This document shows, piece by piece, positions 35,189 through 43,318 of a stretch of DNA of 64,000 nucleotides. The DNA is taken from assembly GCF_030811835.1 (NCBI RefSeq), contig NZ_JAUSRO010000009.1, positions 186,001 to 250,000 of the forward strand. Direction: 5' to 3'. The notes below the pieces were generated by a model. That model did not search any database. It was not told the origin of the DNA and saw nothing but the letters and a program-made list of their open reading frames with translations. The DNA is from Variovorax ginsengisoli (lineage in GTDB: Bacteria > Pseudomonadota > Gammaproteobacteria > Burkholderiales > Burkholderiaceae_C). Both the position numbers and the translations under genes were made by a program. Each line of letters starts with the position of its first letter. Within the stretch, counting starts at the first letter, position 1.

Positions 35189-35228
35189 CCAGTTCGCGCA
35201 AGACCCTGCCGGGGCCTTTGCCTAAGCT
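35189..35228 (+). promoter_or_regulatory. Shared box promoter before atuC
   Basis: Box CCAGTTCGCGCAAGACC (35189-35205), exactly 17 nt, then TAAGCT (35223-35228). This is the copy closest to consensus. The start would be near 35235, 20 nt before the atuC ATG, and the leader has no Shine-Dalgarno. It lies in the 87-bp gap after the DUF2156 gene on the same strand, which shows that the box acts in one direction and not only in divergent regions. Confidence 0.62.
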
Positions 35229-35254
35229 GACGGTCAACCAACACTCCACAGTCC

Positions 35255-36877
35255 ATGGCCATCATCGAATCGACCGTTTCCCCCGGCAGCGAAGCCTTCG
35301 AGGCCAATCGCGCCGGCATGCTGGCGCTGCTCGGGCGCGTTCGCGGCTACGAGCAGCGCAGCATTGCCACTTCGGGCAAGTCCCGCGACCGCTTCGACAA
35401 GCGCGGACAACTGCTGCCGCGCGAGCGGCTGTCGCTGCTGCTCGACCCGGGCACACCGTTCCTGGAGATCGGCTCGCTCGCCGGCCTGGGCCTGGACAAT
35501 CCCGACCTCGACAAGAGCGTGCCCGGCGGCGGCGTGATCGGCGGCATCGGCTGGGTGTCGGGCGTGCGCGTGATGATCAACGCGTCCGACTCCGGCATCG
35601 ATGCGGGCGCGCTGCAGCCCATGGGCATCCCGAAGCAGCTGCGCATGCAGGAGCTGGCGCTGGAGAACAAGCTGCCCTACGTGCAACTGGTCGAAAGCGC
35701 AGGCGCGAACCTGATGACCTACAAGGTCGAGGAGTTCGTGACCGGAGGCAACCTGTTTCGCAACATCGCGCGCATCTCGGCGGCGGGCCTGCCCGTTGTC
35801 ACCGTGACCCACGGTTCGTCGACCGCCGGCGGCGCCTACCAGACAGGGCTGTCCGACTACATCATCATGGTGCGGGGCCGCTCGCGGGCCTTTCTTGCGG
35901 GGCCGCCGTTGCTCAAAGCCGCCACCGGCGAGATCGCGACAGAAGAGGAACTCGGCGGCGCGCTGATGCACACGTCGATCTCGGGCCTGGGTGACTACCT
36001 GGCCGAGGACGACCGCGATGCGATCCGGCTGGCGCGAGAGATCCTCGCCAGCATCGACTGGAACCGCGGCATGTCGACGGAGCCTGCGCGCCGTTTCAAG
36101 CCACCGCGCTACGACACCGAAGAACTGCTCGGCGTGATGCCGATCGACCACAAGCGACCGGTCGACATGAAGCAGGTCATCGCGCGCATCGCCGACGACT
36201 CCGAGTTCCTCGAATTCGGCGAGAACTACGGCAGCGCCACGGTGGTCGGCCACATCAAGATCGAAGGCATGCCGCTCGGCGTGATCACCAACAACGGCCC
36301 GATCGACCCGGCCGGCGCGACCAAGGCCACGCACTTCATCCAGGCCTGCTGCCAGTCGAAGACGCCGATCCTCTACCTGAACAACACGACCGGCTTCATG
36401 GTCGGCAAGGACTACGAGGAGGCGGGCATCATCAAGCATGGCTCCAAGATGATCCAGGCCGTGACCAACGCCACCGTGCCGCAGATCACGATCTACTGCG
36501 GCGCGTCCTTCGGCGCTGGCAACTACGGCATGTGCGGGCGCGGTTTCCATCCGCGCTTCTGCTTCTCCTGGCCCAACGCCAAGACCGCGGTGATGGGCGG
36601 CGAGCAGGCCGCGCAGACCATGGTCAACGTGACCGAGGCCGCCATGAAGCGCAAGGGCGCCGAGGTCGACCGCGAAAAGCTCGCTGAAATGGAGCGCCGC
36701 ATCATCGACCGCTTCGACAGCCAGATGAGCGTGTTCACCACCAGCGCGCACCTGCTCGACGACGGGGTGATCGACCCGCGCGACACGCGCGAGGTGCTCG
36801 CCCAGGTGCTCTCGATCTGCCGCGACGCCGAGGTGCGCGCGCCACAGAAGATGCAGTTTTCCGTCGCGCGCCCCTAG
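35255..36877 (+). CDS. atuC: Geranoyl-CoA/methylcrotonoyl-CoA-type carboxylase, carboxyltransferase (beta) subunit
   Basis: A 540-residue biotin-dependent carboxyltransferase. Typical motifs are RGQLLPRERLSLLLDPGTPFLEIG, VTHGSSTAGGAYQTGLSDY, and the CoA-side NNTTGFMVGKDYEEAGIIKHG and GASFGAGNYGMCGRGF. It transfers carboxyl from biotin to a beta-methyl-unsaturated acyl-CoA. By sequence alone it could be LiuB (methylcrotonoyl) or AtuC (geranoyl). AtuA, AtuD and the lack of an HMG-CoA lyase favour AtuC. The biotin subunit is at 38199. Confidence 0.85.
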   Translation: MAIIESTVSPGSEAFEANRAGMLALLGRVRGYEQRSIATSGKSRDRFDKRGQLLPRERLSLLLDPGTPFLEIGSLAGLGLDNPDLDKSVPGGGVIGGIGWVSGVRVMINASDSGIDAGALQPMGIPKQLRMQELALENKLPYVQLVESAGANLMTYKVEEFVTGGNLFRNIARISAAGLPVVTVTHGSSTAGGAYQTGLSDYIIMVRGRSRAFLAGPPLLKAATGEIATEEELGGALMHTSISGLGDYLAEDDRDAIRLAREILASIDWNRGMSTEPARRFKPPRYDTEELLGVMPIDHKRPVDMKQVIARIADDSEFLEFGENYGSATVVGHIKIEGMPLGVITNNGPIDPAGATKATHFIQACCQSKTPILYLNNTTGFMVGKDYEEAGIIKHGSKMIQAVTNATVPQITIYCGASFGAGNYGMCGRGFHPRFCFSWPNAKTAVMGGEQAAQTMVNVTEAAMKRKGAEVDREKLAEMERRIIDRFDSQMSVFTTSAHLLDDGVIDPRDTREVLAQVLSICRDAEVRAPQKMQFSVARP

Positions 36878-36898
36878 GCCGCTCGAACAAGGACCCCC

Positions 36899-38047
36899 AT
36901 GCAGCTCACCCCCGAACACGACACGTTGCGCGACACCCTCCAGCGCTTCATCGACAAGGAGATCAACCCGCACGTCGACGAATGGGAGCGCGCCGAGATG
37001 TTCCCGGCGCACCAGGTGTTCAAGCGCCTGGGCGAGCTGGGCATGCTGGGCCTGACCAAGCCAGTGGAGGACGGCGGCTCGGGGCTCGACTATTCCTACG
37101 GCGCCGTGATGGCCGAGACGCTGGCGCGCATCCAGTGCGGCGGCGTGCCGATGGCGATCGGCGTGCAGACCGACATGGCGACGCCGGCGCTCGCCCGCCG
37201 CGGCAGCGCCGAACTGCGCCAGGAGTTCCTGGCGCCGGCGATCCGCGGCGACTACGTGGCCTGCCTGGGCGTGTCGGAGGTCGGCAGCGGTTCCGACGTG
37301 GCGTCCATCAAGACCACGGCCCGCAGGGACGGCGACGACTACGTCATCAACGGCGGCAAGATGTGGACCACCAACGGGACGCAGGCCGACTTCTGCTGCG
37401 TGCTGGCCAACACCTCCGAAGGCGCCACGCACCGCAACAAGTCGCTCATCGTCGTGCCGATGAAGACCAAGGGCGTCGAGGTCGCGCGCAAGCTACGCAA
37501 GATGGGCATGCACGCGTCCGACACCGCCCAGGTCCACTTCGACGAGGTGCGCGTGCCGCAGCGCTACCGGATCGGCGAGGAGGGCATGGGCTTCATCTAC
37601 CAGATGGAGCAGTTCCAGATCGAGCGGCTCTGGGGCGCGCTCAACAGCGTCGGCATGGCGCAGCGCGCCATCGACACGACCATTGACTACACCCGTGAGC
37701 GCCACGCCTTCGGCCGTTCGATCCTCGACAACCAGTGGGTCCACTACACGCTGGCCGAGCTGCAGACCGAGGTCGCCGCGCTGCGCGCGCTGTGCTGGCT
37801 GGGCGTCGAGGAAGTCGTGGCCGGGCAGGACGCAACGCGCACCGCCACCATGGCCAAGCTCAAGGCCGGCCGCCTGATCCGCGAAGTGGCCGACGGCTGC
37901 CTGCAGTTCTGGGGCGGCATGGGCTTCGTCGACGAAAGCCCGATCTCCCGCATCTTCCGCGACGGCCGGCTCACCTCGATCGGTGGCGGCGCCGACGAAG
38001 TGATGCTGCAGATCCTCAGCAAGTTCATGGGCACCTTCCCGAGATGA
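36899..38047 (+). CDS. atuD: Citronellyl-CoA-dehydrogenase-like acyl-CoA dehydrogenase (AtuD-like)
   Basis: A 382-residue FAD dehydrogenase. It shares characteristic AtuD stretches: REINPHVDEWE-like opening (here KEINPHVDEWERAEMFP), CGGVPMAIGVQTDMATPALARRGS, VSEVGSGSDVASIKTTARRDGDDYVING, and the end SIGGGADEVMLQIL. AtuD oxidises citronellyl-CoA to geranoyl-CoA, which supplies the carboxylase. It starts 21 bp after atuC. A dispersed repeat follows its stop immediately. Confidence 0.85.
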   Translation: MQLTPEHDTLRDTLQRFIDKEINPHVDEWERAEMFPAHQVFKRLGELGMLGLTKPVEDGGSGLDYSYGAVMAETLARIQCGGVPMAIGVQTDMATPALARRGSAELRQEFLAPAIRGDYVACLGVSEVGSGSDVASIKTTARRDGDDYVINGGKMWTTNGTQADFCCVLANTSEGATHRNKSLIVVPMKTKGVEVARKLRKMGMHASDTAQVHFDEVRVPQRYRIGEEGMGFIYQMEQFQIERLWGALNSVGMAQRAIDTTIDYTRERHAFGRSILDNQWVHYTLAELQTEVAALRALCWLGVEEVVAGQDATRTATMAKLKAGRLIREVADGCLQFWGGMGFVDESPISRIFRDGRLTSIGGGADEVMLQILSKFMGTFPR

Positions 38048-38150
38048 AGCTCGCCCCCGGACTTCGCGCACTTCGTGTCGCTATGGCTACCCCCTGCCGG
38101 GGGCAACACCAGCGGCCCGGCGAAGCCGGTTCCGCGGTGTTCTGGCCTCT
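38048..38150 (+). repeat. Dispersed intergenic repeat, copy A
   Basis: Begins right at the atuD stop. Ordered blocks: ACTTCGCGCACTTCGTGTCG, hairpin-like CCCCCTGCCGGGGG, GCGGCCCGGCGAAGCCG, GTTCCGCGGTGTTCTGG. The first, third and fourth blocks match copy B (49466-49568) almost exactly; the hairpin middle differs. It fills most of the 151-bp gap before atuF. The remaining part of the gap shows no promoter-box match. Confidence 0.8.
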
Positions 38151-38198
38151 TTTCCGCACTGGATGCATGCCCTCGCGCAGCGTAATGAAACCCCTGAT

Positions 38199-40190
38199 AT
38201 GACCGCACTGAGCACGCCCTTTCGCAAGATCCTGATCGCCAACCGCGGCGAGATAGCCTTGCGCATCATCCGCAGCGCACGTGCGCTCGGCTACCGCACG
38301 GTCGCCGTGTATTCCACCGCCGACGCGGGCGCGCGCCACGTGCGCGAGGCCGACCAGGCGGTGTGCATCGGCGAGCCGCTGCCGGCGCAGTCGTACCTGC
38401 GCATCCCCGCCATCGTCGACGCCGCCAGGCTCAGCGGTGCGGATGCGGTGCACCCCGGCTACGGCTTCCTGGCTGAGAACGAGGACTTCGCCCAGGCCTG
38501 TCAAGACGCGGGCCTGGTGTTCATCGGCCCCTCGGCCGAGGCCATCGTCTCGATGGGCAACAAGGCCGGCGCCAAGACCCTCATGCAGGCGGCCGGCGTG
38601 CCCTGCATTCCCGGCTACCAGGGCGACGACCAGAGCGAAGAGCGGCTCGCGGCCGAGGCCGTGCGCATCGGCTTCCCGGTCATGATCAAGGCCACCGCCG
38701 GCGGAGGCGGGCGCGGCATGCGGCTGGTGCCGTCGGCCCGCGAGTTTGCCGACCTGCTGCGCAGCGCGCGCTCCGAGGCGCAGAGCGCCTTCGGCGACCC
38801 CGAGGTGATTCTCGAGCGCGCCATCGTGGAGCCGCGCCACATCGAGATCCAGGTCTTTGCCGACCGTCACGGCAACGCGATCCACCTCGGCGAGCGCGAC
38901 TGCTCGGTGCAGCGCCGCCACCAGAAGCTGATCGAGGAGGCACCGTCGCCCGCCGTCGACGCCGCGCTCCGCGCACGCATGGGCGCCACGGCCGTGGCCG
39001 CAGTGAAGGCGATCCGCTACGAAGGCGCCGGCACGCTGGAGTTCCTGCTCGATGCCGAGGGCAACTTCTACTTCATGGAGATGAACACGCGGCTTCAGGT
39101 GGAGCACCCGGTGACAGAAGCCATCACCGGGCTCGACCTGGTCGCGCTGCAACTGCGCGTGGCCGCCGGCGAGGCGCTGCCGATCACCCAGGACGAGGTA
39201 CGTTTCAGCGGGCATGCCATCGAAGTGCGCCTGTGCGCCGAGGATGCCGACAAGGGCTTCATGCCGCAGAGCGGCACCATGGCGCTGTGGGAGATGCCGG
39301 CGCAGCTGCGTGTGGAGCACGCGATGCGTTCCGGTGGCGAGATCCCGCCTTACTACGACTCGATGATCGCCAAGATCATCAGCCACGGCGACACGCGCGA
39401 CGCGGCGCTCCGCAAGCTGATGGCCGGTCTGGAAGACGCCGTGGCGCTGGGCGTGACGACCAACCAGGCCTTTCTGCACCGCTGCCTGGACCACGCGGTG
39501 TTCGCGGCCGGTGGCGCCACCACCGCCTTCATCGCGCAGAACCAGGACGCGCTGCTGGCGTCCGACACCACCGTGCGTGCGCGCGCCGCTGCCATCGCAG
39601 CCGTGCTGCTCCATGAGACCGCCCACGGCGCACGACCGCCCGCGACCGGGCGCCGCATGGCGCACAGCCTGCCGATCTCGCTTCGCTTGGAAGTCGACGG
39701 CCGTGCGTTGAGCGCCGCCGTCGTGCGGGTGGGCCAGGGCCGGTACGAGGTGTCGATCGGCGAGGTGACGCACGCGGTCGCGCTCGACGAGGTGGGCGAT
39801 CACACGGCCCGCTTCGTCTGCGACGGCCTTGGCGAACAGGCCGCCTTCCATCGCGACGGCGCCACCTTGCTGCTGCAGTACCGCGGTGTGTCGTCGCGCA
39901 TCGAGGACAAGACCCGTGCCGCAACCGCGCGCCAGGGCGAGGCCGGTGGCGACGGCAAGGTGCGCGCGTCGATGAACGGCCGCGTCGTCGCGGTGATGAC
40001 GAAGGTCGGCGACCACGTGGCGGCGGGGCAGCCCGTCGTCACGCTGGAGGCCATGAAGATGGAGCACGTCCACGCGGCGGCGGTGGCCGGCACGGTCGTC
40101 GCGCTGCATGTGAAGCCTGGCGACCAGGTCGCGGCCAGCCGCGTGGTGGTGGAGATCGACATTGCGCAGCCAGAAGCCGTGCCTGCCTGA
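38199..40190 (+). CDS. atuF: Geranoyl-CoA/methylcrotonoyl-CoA-type carboxylase, biotin-carrying alpha subunit
   Basis: A 663-residue subunit. Biotin carboxylase domain (about 1-450: ILIANRGEIALRIIR, ATP-grasp KATAGGGGRGMRLV, MEMNTRLQVEHPVTE), a linker domain, and a C-terminal biotinyl domain with EAMKMEH; the biotinylated Lys is residue 620. Together with AtuC it forms an acyl-CoA carboxylase. The start at 38199 was chosen because homology begins there; the frame opens 12 codons earlier. Assignment to AtuF over LiuD is by context. Confidence 0.87.
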   Translation: MTALSTPFRKILIANRGEIALRIIRSARALGYRTVAVYSTADAGARHVREADQAVCIGEPLPAQSYLRIPAIVDAARLSGADAVHPGYGFLAENEDFAQACQDAGLVFIGPSAEAIVSMGNKAGAKTLMQAAGVPCIPGYQGDDQSEERLAAEAVRIGFPVMIKATAGGGGRGMRLVPSAREFADLLRSARSEAQSAFGDPEVILERAIVEPRHIEIQVFADRHGNAIHLGERDCSVQRRHQKLIEEAPSPAVDAALRARMGATAVAAVKAIRYEGAGTLEFLLDAEGNFYFMEMNTRLQVEHPVTEAITGLDLVALQLRVAAGEALPITQDEVRFSGHAIEVRLCAEDADKGFMPQSGTMALWEMPAQLRVEHAMRSGGEIPPYYDSMIAKIISHGDTRDAALRKLMAGLEDAVALGVTTNQAFLHRCLDHAVFAAGGATTAFIAQNQDALLASDTTVRARAAAIAAVLLHETAHGARPPATGRRMAHSLPISLRLEVDGRALSAAVVRVGQGRYEVSIGEVTHAVALDEVGDHTARFVCDGLGEQAAFHRDGATLLLQYRGVSSRIEDKTRAATARQGEAGGDGKVRASMNGRVVAVMTKVGDHVAAGQPVVTLEAMKMEHVHAAAVAGTVVALHVKPGDQVAASRVVVEIDIAQPEAVPA

Positions 40191-40220
40191 CGGCGCGACA
40201 GGAACCCGGAGACGAAGCAG

Positions 40221-41015
40221 ATGACGCAGACGCAGCAAACTGGTGAACCGGCGGTGCAGATCGACAAACGTGGCCACGCGATGTGGGTCACGATCAACCG
40301 GCCCGACAAGCGCAACGCGATCAACAAGGACGTGGTGGCCGGCATCCGTGATGGCTGGCGGCGCGCGCATGCAGATGCCGACGTGCGCGTGATCGTGCTG
40401 ACCGCCGCAGGCGACAAGGCCTTCTGTGCCGGCGGTGACCTGCAGCCCGGCGCAGGCTTCGCGTTCGACCTGTCGCAGCCCAACATCGACTACGCCGACA
40501 TGCTGCGCGAGGTGCAGAACGCCACGCTGCCGAGCATCGCGCGCGTCAACGGCGTCTGCATGGCCGGTGGCGTGGGGCTGCTGTGCATGACCGACATGGC
40601 GGTTGCGGCCGACCATGTGCAGTTCGGCCTGCCCGAGGTGAAGATCGGTCTGTTCCCGATGCAGGTGCTGAGCCTGCTGCAGGCGATCGTGCCGCGCCGC
40701 ACGTTGCGCGAGTGGTGCCTGACCGGCGAGCCTTTCGGCGCCGCCGAAGCGAAGGAGGCGGGCCTCCTGAACTACGCCGTGCCCGCCGACGAACTCGACG
40801 CCAGGACGCAATGGCTGGTCGATCGCCTGGCCGACAAGTCGCCGACTGCGCTGCGTCGCGGCAAGTACGCGATGCGGGCCATGGCATCGATGTCCTTCGA
40901 CGAAGGCATCGCCTACACCGAGAGCCAGATCGCGCTGCTCGCCCTGACCGAGGACGCGCGCGAGGGGCTGGCGTCGTTCAACGAGAGGCGCCGGCCGGTG
41001 TGGACCGGGCGCTGA
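40221..41015 (+). CDS. atuE: Enoyl-CoA hydratase, AtuE-like
   Basis: A 264-residue crotonase. Oxyanion-hole motifs are KAFCAGGDLQ and VCMAGGVGLLCMTDMAVAAD; the following FGLPEVKIGLFPMQVL holds the family Glu. It lies 30 bp after atuF with a GGAG site. In the atu pathway the hydratase acts on isohexenylglutaconyl-CoA, the carboxylase product; LiuC is the leucine counterpart. Its last 38 bp overlap the end of the convergent epoxide-hydrolase-like gene. Confidence 0.82.
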   Translation: MTQTQQTGEPAVQIDKRGHAMWVTINRPDKRNAINKDVVAGIRDGWRRAHADADVRVIVLTAAGDKAFCAGGDLQPGAGFAFDLSQPNIDYADMLREVQNATLPSIARVNGVCMAGGVGLLCMTDMAVAADHVQFGLPEVKIGLFPMQVLSLLQAIVPRRTLREWCLTGEPFGAAEAKEAGLLNYAVPADELDARTQWLVDRLADKSPTALRRGKYAMRAMASMSFDEGIAYTESQIALLALTEDAREGLASFNERRRPVWTGR

Positions 41016-42012
41016 GCGCCGGCGTCATGCGCCGCGCCAGCCAGTCGAGCAGCAGCGCATTGACCGCCTCGGGTTGCTCCTGCTGCGTCCAGTGGCCGCA
41101 GTCGCTGAGGGTGTGGCGCTCCAGGTCGGGCACGATGCGCTCCATGCCGCGCGTCGTTGTCGGCGGCAGGAAGAAGTCGTCGGCGGCGCTGATCATCAGG
41201 GCCGGCACGCCGATGTGGTCGGGCGTGGCGGCCGTGTCCAGCCAGTTGCGGTGCAGGTTGCGATACCAGTTCAACGCGCCCTCGAAGCCGGTGCGTTCGT
41301 AGGTCCGCGCCAGAAGCTGGAGTTCCGGTTCTTCGAGCAGCGGCGCACCCATGAGCTCAGGTTCGCCGGTGAATACCGTGGCGGGCAGGGCGCGTACGCG
41401 TGCACAGAGGTGCGCGAATCTGTCGAGCGTGACGGCCGGGCGCCGCATCAGCCCGCGGAAGGTCGCGGTCACGTTGGCGCCGAGCAGTGCTTCGCCCACG
41501 CCGGGTTGCTGGAAGGTCACCATGTAGTGCGTCGGCCCGCGCGCCTGCCGCATGGTGTGCACCAGGTCCGCTTCGGTGCGGCGCGTGTAGGGCGTGTTGA
41601 GCGACGCGATGCCGAGCACGCGGTCCGCGTGGTCGCGCGCCAGCGTCCAGGCCAGCGCGCCGCCGAAGTCGTGGCCGACGATCACCGCCCGTGCATGGCC
41701 GAGCGCATCGAGCAGGCCAGTCACGTCGAGCGCGAGGTTCTGCATGCGGTAGCTCTCGAACGTGCCCTGCGGGCCGGTGTCGCCGTAGCCGCGCAGGTCC
41801 GGTGCAAGCACGCCGTAGCCCGCGTCCGTCAGCGCGCGGATCTGGTGGCGCCAGGAGAACGCGAGCTCCGGAAAGCCGTGCAGCAGCACGACCGTGGGTT
41901 TTGCCGCGTCACGTGGCGGGACCACGCTGGCCGCCATGTCGATGCCCTGCGTGCGGATGCGTTGCCAGCCGGGCAGCGTGTGTGCGGTGGATGGTGTGGG
42001 GCTCGGGGTCAT
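40978..42012 (-). CDS. Alpha/beta hydrolase, epoxide-hydrolase-like
   Basis: A 344-residue alpha/beta hydrolase. HGFPELAFSW carries the oxyanion-hole HGxP, DLRGYGDTG follows, and the nucleophile is Asp in GHDFGGALAW, as in epoxide hydrolases and dehalogenases. The C-terminal catalytic His lies in DCGHWTQQEQPE. Two Tyr-containing cap segments are compatible with epoxide opening. It is divergent from the zinc dehydrogenase gene and carries its own shared box promoter; the predicted transcript would begin only about 4 nt before the ATG (42012). A GTG at 42033 is a less likely start. Confidence 0.82.
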   Translation of the reverse strand: MTPSPTPSTAHTLPGWQRIRTQGIDMAASVVPPRDAAKPTVVLLHGFPELAFSWRHQIRALTDAGYGVLAPDLRGYGDTGPQGTFESYRMQNLALDVTGLLDALGHARAVIVGHDFGGALAWTLARDHADRVLGIASLNTPYTRRTEADLVHTMRQARGPTHYMVTFQQPGVGEALLGANVTATFRGLMRRPAVTLDRFAHLCARVRALPATVFTGEPELMGAPLLEEPELQLLARTYERTGFEGALNWYRNLHRNWLDTAATPDHIGVPALMISAADDFFLPPTTTRGMERIVPDLERHTLSDCGHWTQQEQPEAVNALLLDWLARRMTPALSARSTPAGASR

Positions 42013-42022
42013 GCTGCGGGCG

Positions 42023-42064
42023 ATTGTGGTCACGCACCCCGACCAGGTCTTGCGCTTTGTCGCT
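42023..42064 (-). promoter_or_regulatory. Shared box promoter, minus arm (drives epoxide-hydrolase-like gene)
   Basis: On the minus strand: AGCGACAAAGCGCAAGACC, exactly 17 nt, then CACAAT (42028-42023). The -10 is a variant but the box and spacing fit the set. It pairs with the plus-arm box at 42089 as an inverted repeat (CTTGCGC...GTCGCT against AGCGAC...GCGCAAG) about 24 nt apart. Confidence 0.5.
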
Positions 42065-42088
42065 AGGGCTTTCCCGCGGTCGGAGCAG

Positions 42089-42133
42089 CCCAGCGACTCC
42101 GCGCAAGCCAGCCCAGCGCCGCGCCACTAGCCT
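42089..42133 (+). promoter_or_regulatory. Shared box promoter, plus arm (drives zinc dehydrogenase)
   Basis: Box region CCCAGCGACTCCGCGCAAG followed by CCA, exactly 17 nt, then TAGCCT (42128-42133). The start would lie near 42140, giving a 45-nt leader with GAGAGG before the ATG at 42185. Confidence 0.55.
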
Positions 42134-42184
42134 TCGCAGCGCCGCCACTCTGCGGCCCACGTCGATTCCCTTCGAGAGGTCCCC

Positions 42185-43288
42185 ATGAAAGCTGCCGTCT
42201 TCCGCGGCGTCGATCGCTTGCTGTCGATCGAAGACATTCCGCTGCCGCAGGCCGGCGCCGGCGAGTTGGTGCTGCGCGTGTACTGCTGCGGCGTCTGCGG
42301 CTCCGACCTGCATGCCACGCACCCTGGCGTCTTCACGGTCAAGAGCGGCACGGTGCTCGGCCACGAGTTCGCCGGCGAGATCGTCGAGAGCGGTGCCGCG
42401 GGCTGGAAGGTCGGCGAACGCGTCACGGCGCTGCCGAACAACGCCTGCAATGGTTGCGTGGCCGACGGGCACCGCGAATGCCGCGAAGGGCTCGGCATGA
42501 TCTGCCCGAACAACCGGCTGACGGGATTCAGCCCGAACCGGCCAGGTGCGCTGGCGGACTACGTCAAGGTGCCGGTCGGCCAGGCGCTGCGCCTGCCGGC
42601 GGCGGTGGGTGAGCGCGAAGGCGCGCTGCTGGAGCCGTTGGCGGTGGGCCTCCATGCGGTGCAGTCGGGCCGCGTCGGGCTGGCCGACCGGGTGCTGGTG
42701 ATCGGCGGTGGACCGATCGGCCTGGCCGTGAGCACGTTTTCGCGGCAGGCCGGCGCTACCCACGTGGTGGTCAGTGAGTTCGCATCGGGCCGGCGCGAGA
42801 TGGCCACGCGCTTCGGCGCGACGGCGGTGATCGACCCGGCGGCGGGCGAGCCCGCGGGCGAGGCGTTCGCCCGCGCCACCGGTGGGGCGCCCGACGTGAT
42901 CTTCGAATGCGTCGGCGCGCCCGGGCTGATCCAGCAGTGCGTCGACCTGTCCCGGCCGCGGGGGCGGGTGGTGGTGGTCGGCGTCTGTCCGACCGAAGAC
43001 CGCGTGCTGCCGCAGCGCGCGATGGCCAAGGAGATCAGCCTGCAGTTCGTGATGGGCTACGGCAAGCCCGACTGGCAGCGCGTGCTGGCGCTGCTGGACG
43101 CCGGCAGCGTCGATCCGGCGCCGATGATCACCGACACCGTGAGCCTGGACGACCTGCCCGCCGCCTTCGAGGCACTGCGCAGGCCGACCACGCAGATCAA
43201 GCTGCTGGTGCGCCCGGGGTCAACCCCGAGCCGGTCAGCGAGTGGACGCAAGAGCACGCTGGAGTCCAGCGATAGCCTACCGCGATGA
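42185..43288 (+). CDS. Zinc-dependent alcohol dehydrogenase (MDR superfamily)
   Basis: A 367-residue medium-chain dehydrogenase. Catalytic zinc ligands lie in CGVCGSDLH and GHEFAGEIVE; the NAD(P) site is VLVIGGGPIGLAVSTF. The structural-zinc loop has four cysteines, but the spacing (two, seven, seven residues) is wider than the usual two, two, seven, so structural zinc is uncertain. It would oxidise an alcohol or polyol, or reduce the carbonyl. A Ser/Arg-rich tail of about 25 residues at the C-terminus overlaps the next promoter and may be non-essential. Confidence 0.85.
   Translation: MKAAVFRGVDRLLSIEDIPLPQAGAGELVLRVYCCGVCGSDLHATHPGVFTVKSGTVLGHEFAGEIVESGAAGWKVGERVTALPNNACNGCVADGHRECREGLGMICPNNRLTGFSPNRPGALADYVKVPVGQALRLPAAVGEREGALLEPLAVGLHAVQSGRVGLADRVLVIGGGPIGLAVSTFSRQAGATHVVVSEFASGRREMATRFGATAVIDPAAGEPAGEAFARATGGAPDVIFECVGAPGLIQQCVDLSRPRGRVVVVGVCPTEDRVLPQRAMAKEISLQFVMGYGKPDWQRVLALLDAGSVDPAPMITDTVSLDDLPAAFEALRRPTTQIKLLVRPGSTPSRSASGRKSTLESSDSLPR
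43236..43278 (+). promoter_or_regulatory. Shared box promoter inside the end of the zinc dehydrogenase gene
   Basis: CAGCGAGTGGACGCAAGAGC (43236-43255), exactly 17 nt, then TAGCCT (43273-43278). It sits within the last codons of the dehydrogenase and points at the FadB-like gene, whose ATG is 41 nt further on. The leader lacks a Shine-Dalgarno. Confidence 0.5.
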
Positions 43289-43318
43289 CCTTGCTTGGCA
43301 CTGCGGCCCTTCCTTTCC

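Noticed and set aside
35255..40190. Assignment of the carboxylase as the leucine-pathway LiuB/LiuD enzyme
   Set aside because: No HMG-CoA lyase or isovaleryl-CoA dehydrogenase of Liu type is nearby, and AtuA and AtuD-like genes are. The geranoyl-type reading is preferred but not proven.
38025..40811. A 928-codon minus-strand open frame opposite atuF and atuE
   Set aside because: It is antisense to strongly supported carboxylase and hydratase genes and its translation is His/Arg/Ala-rich without motifs.
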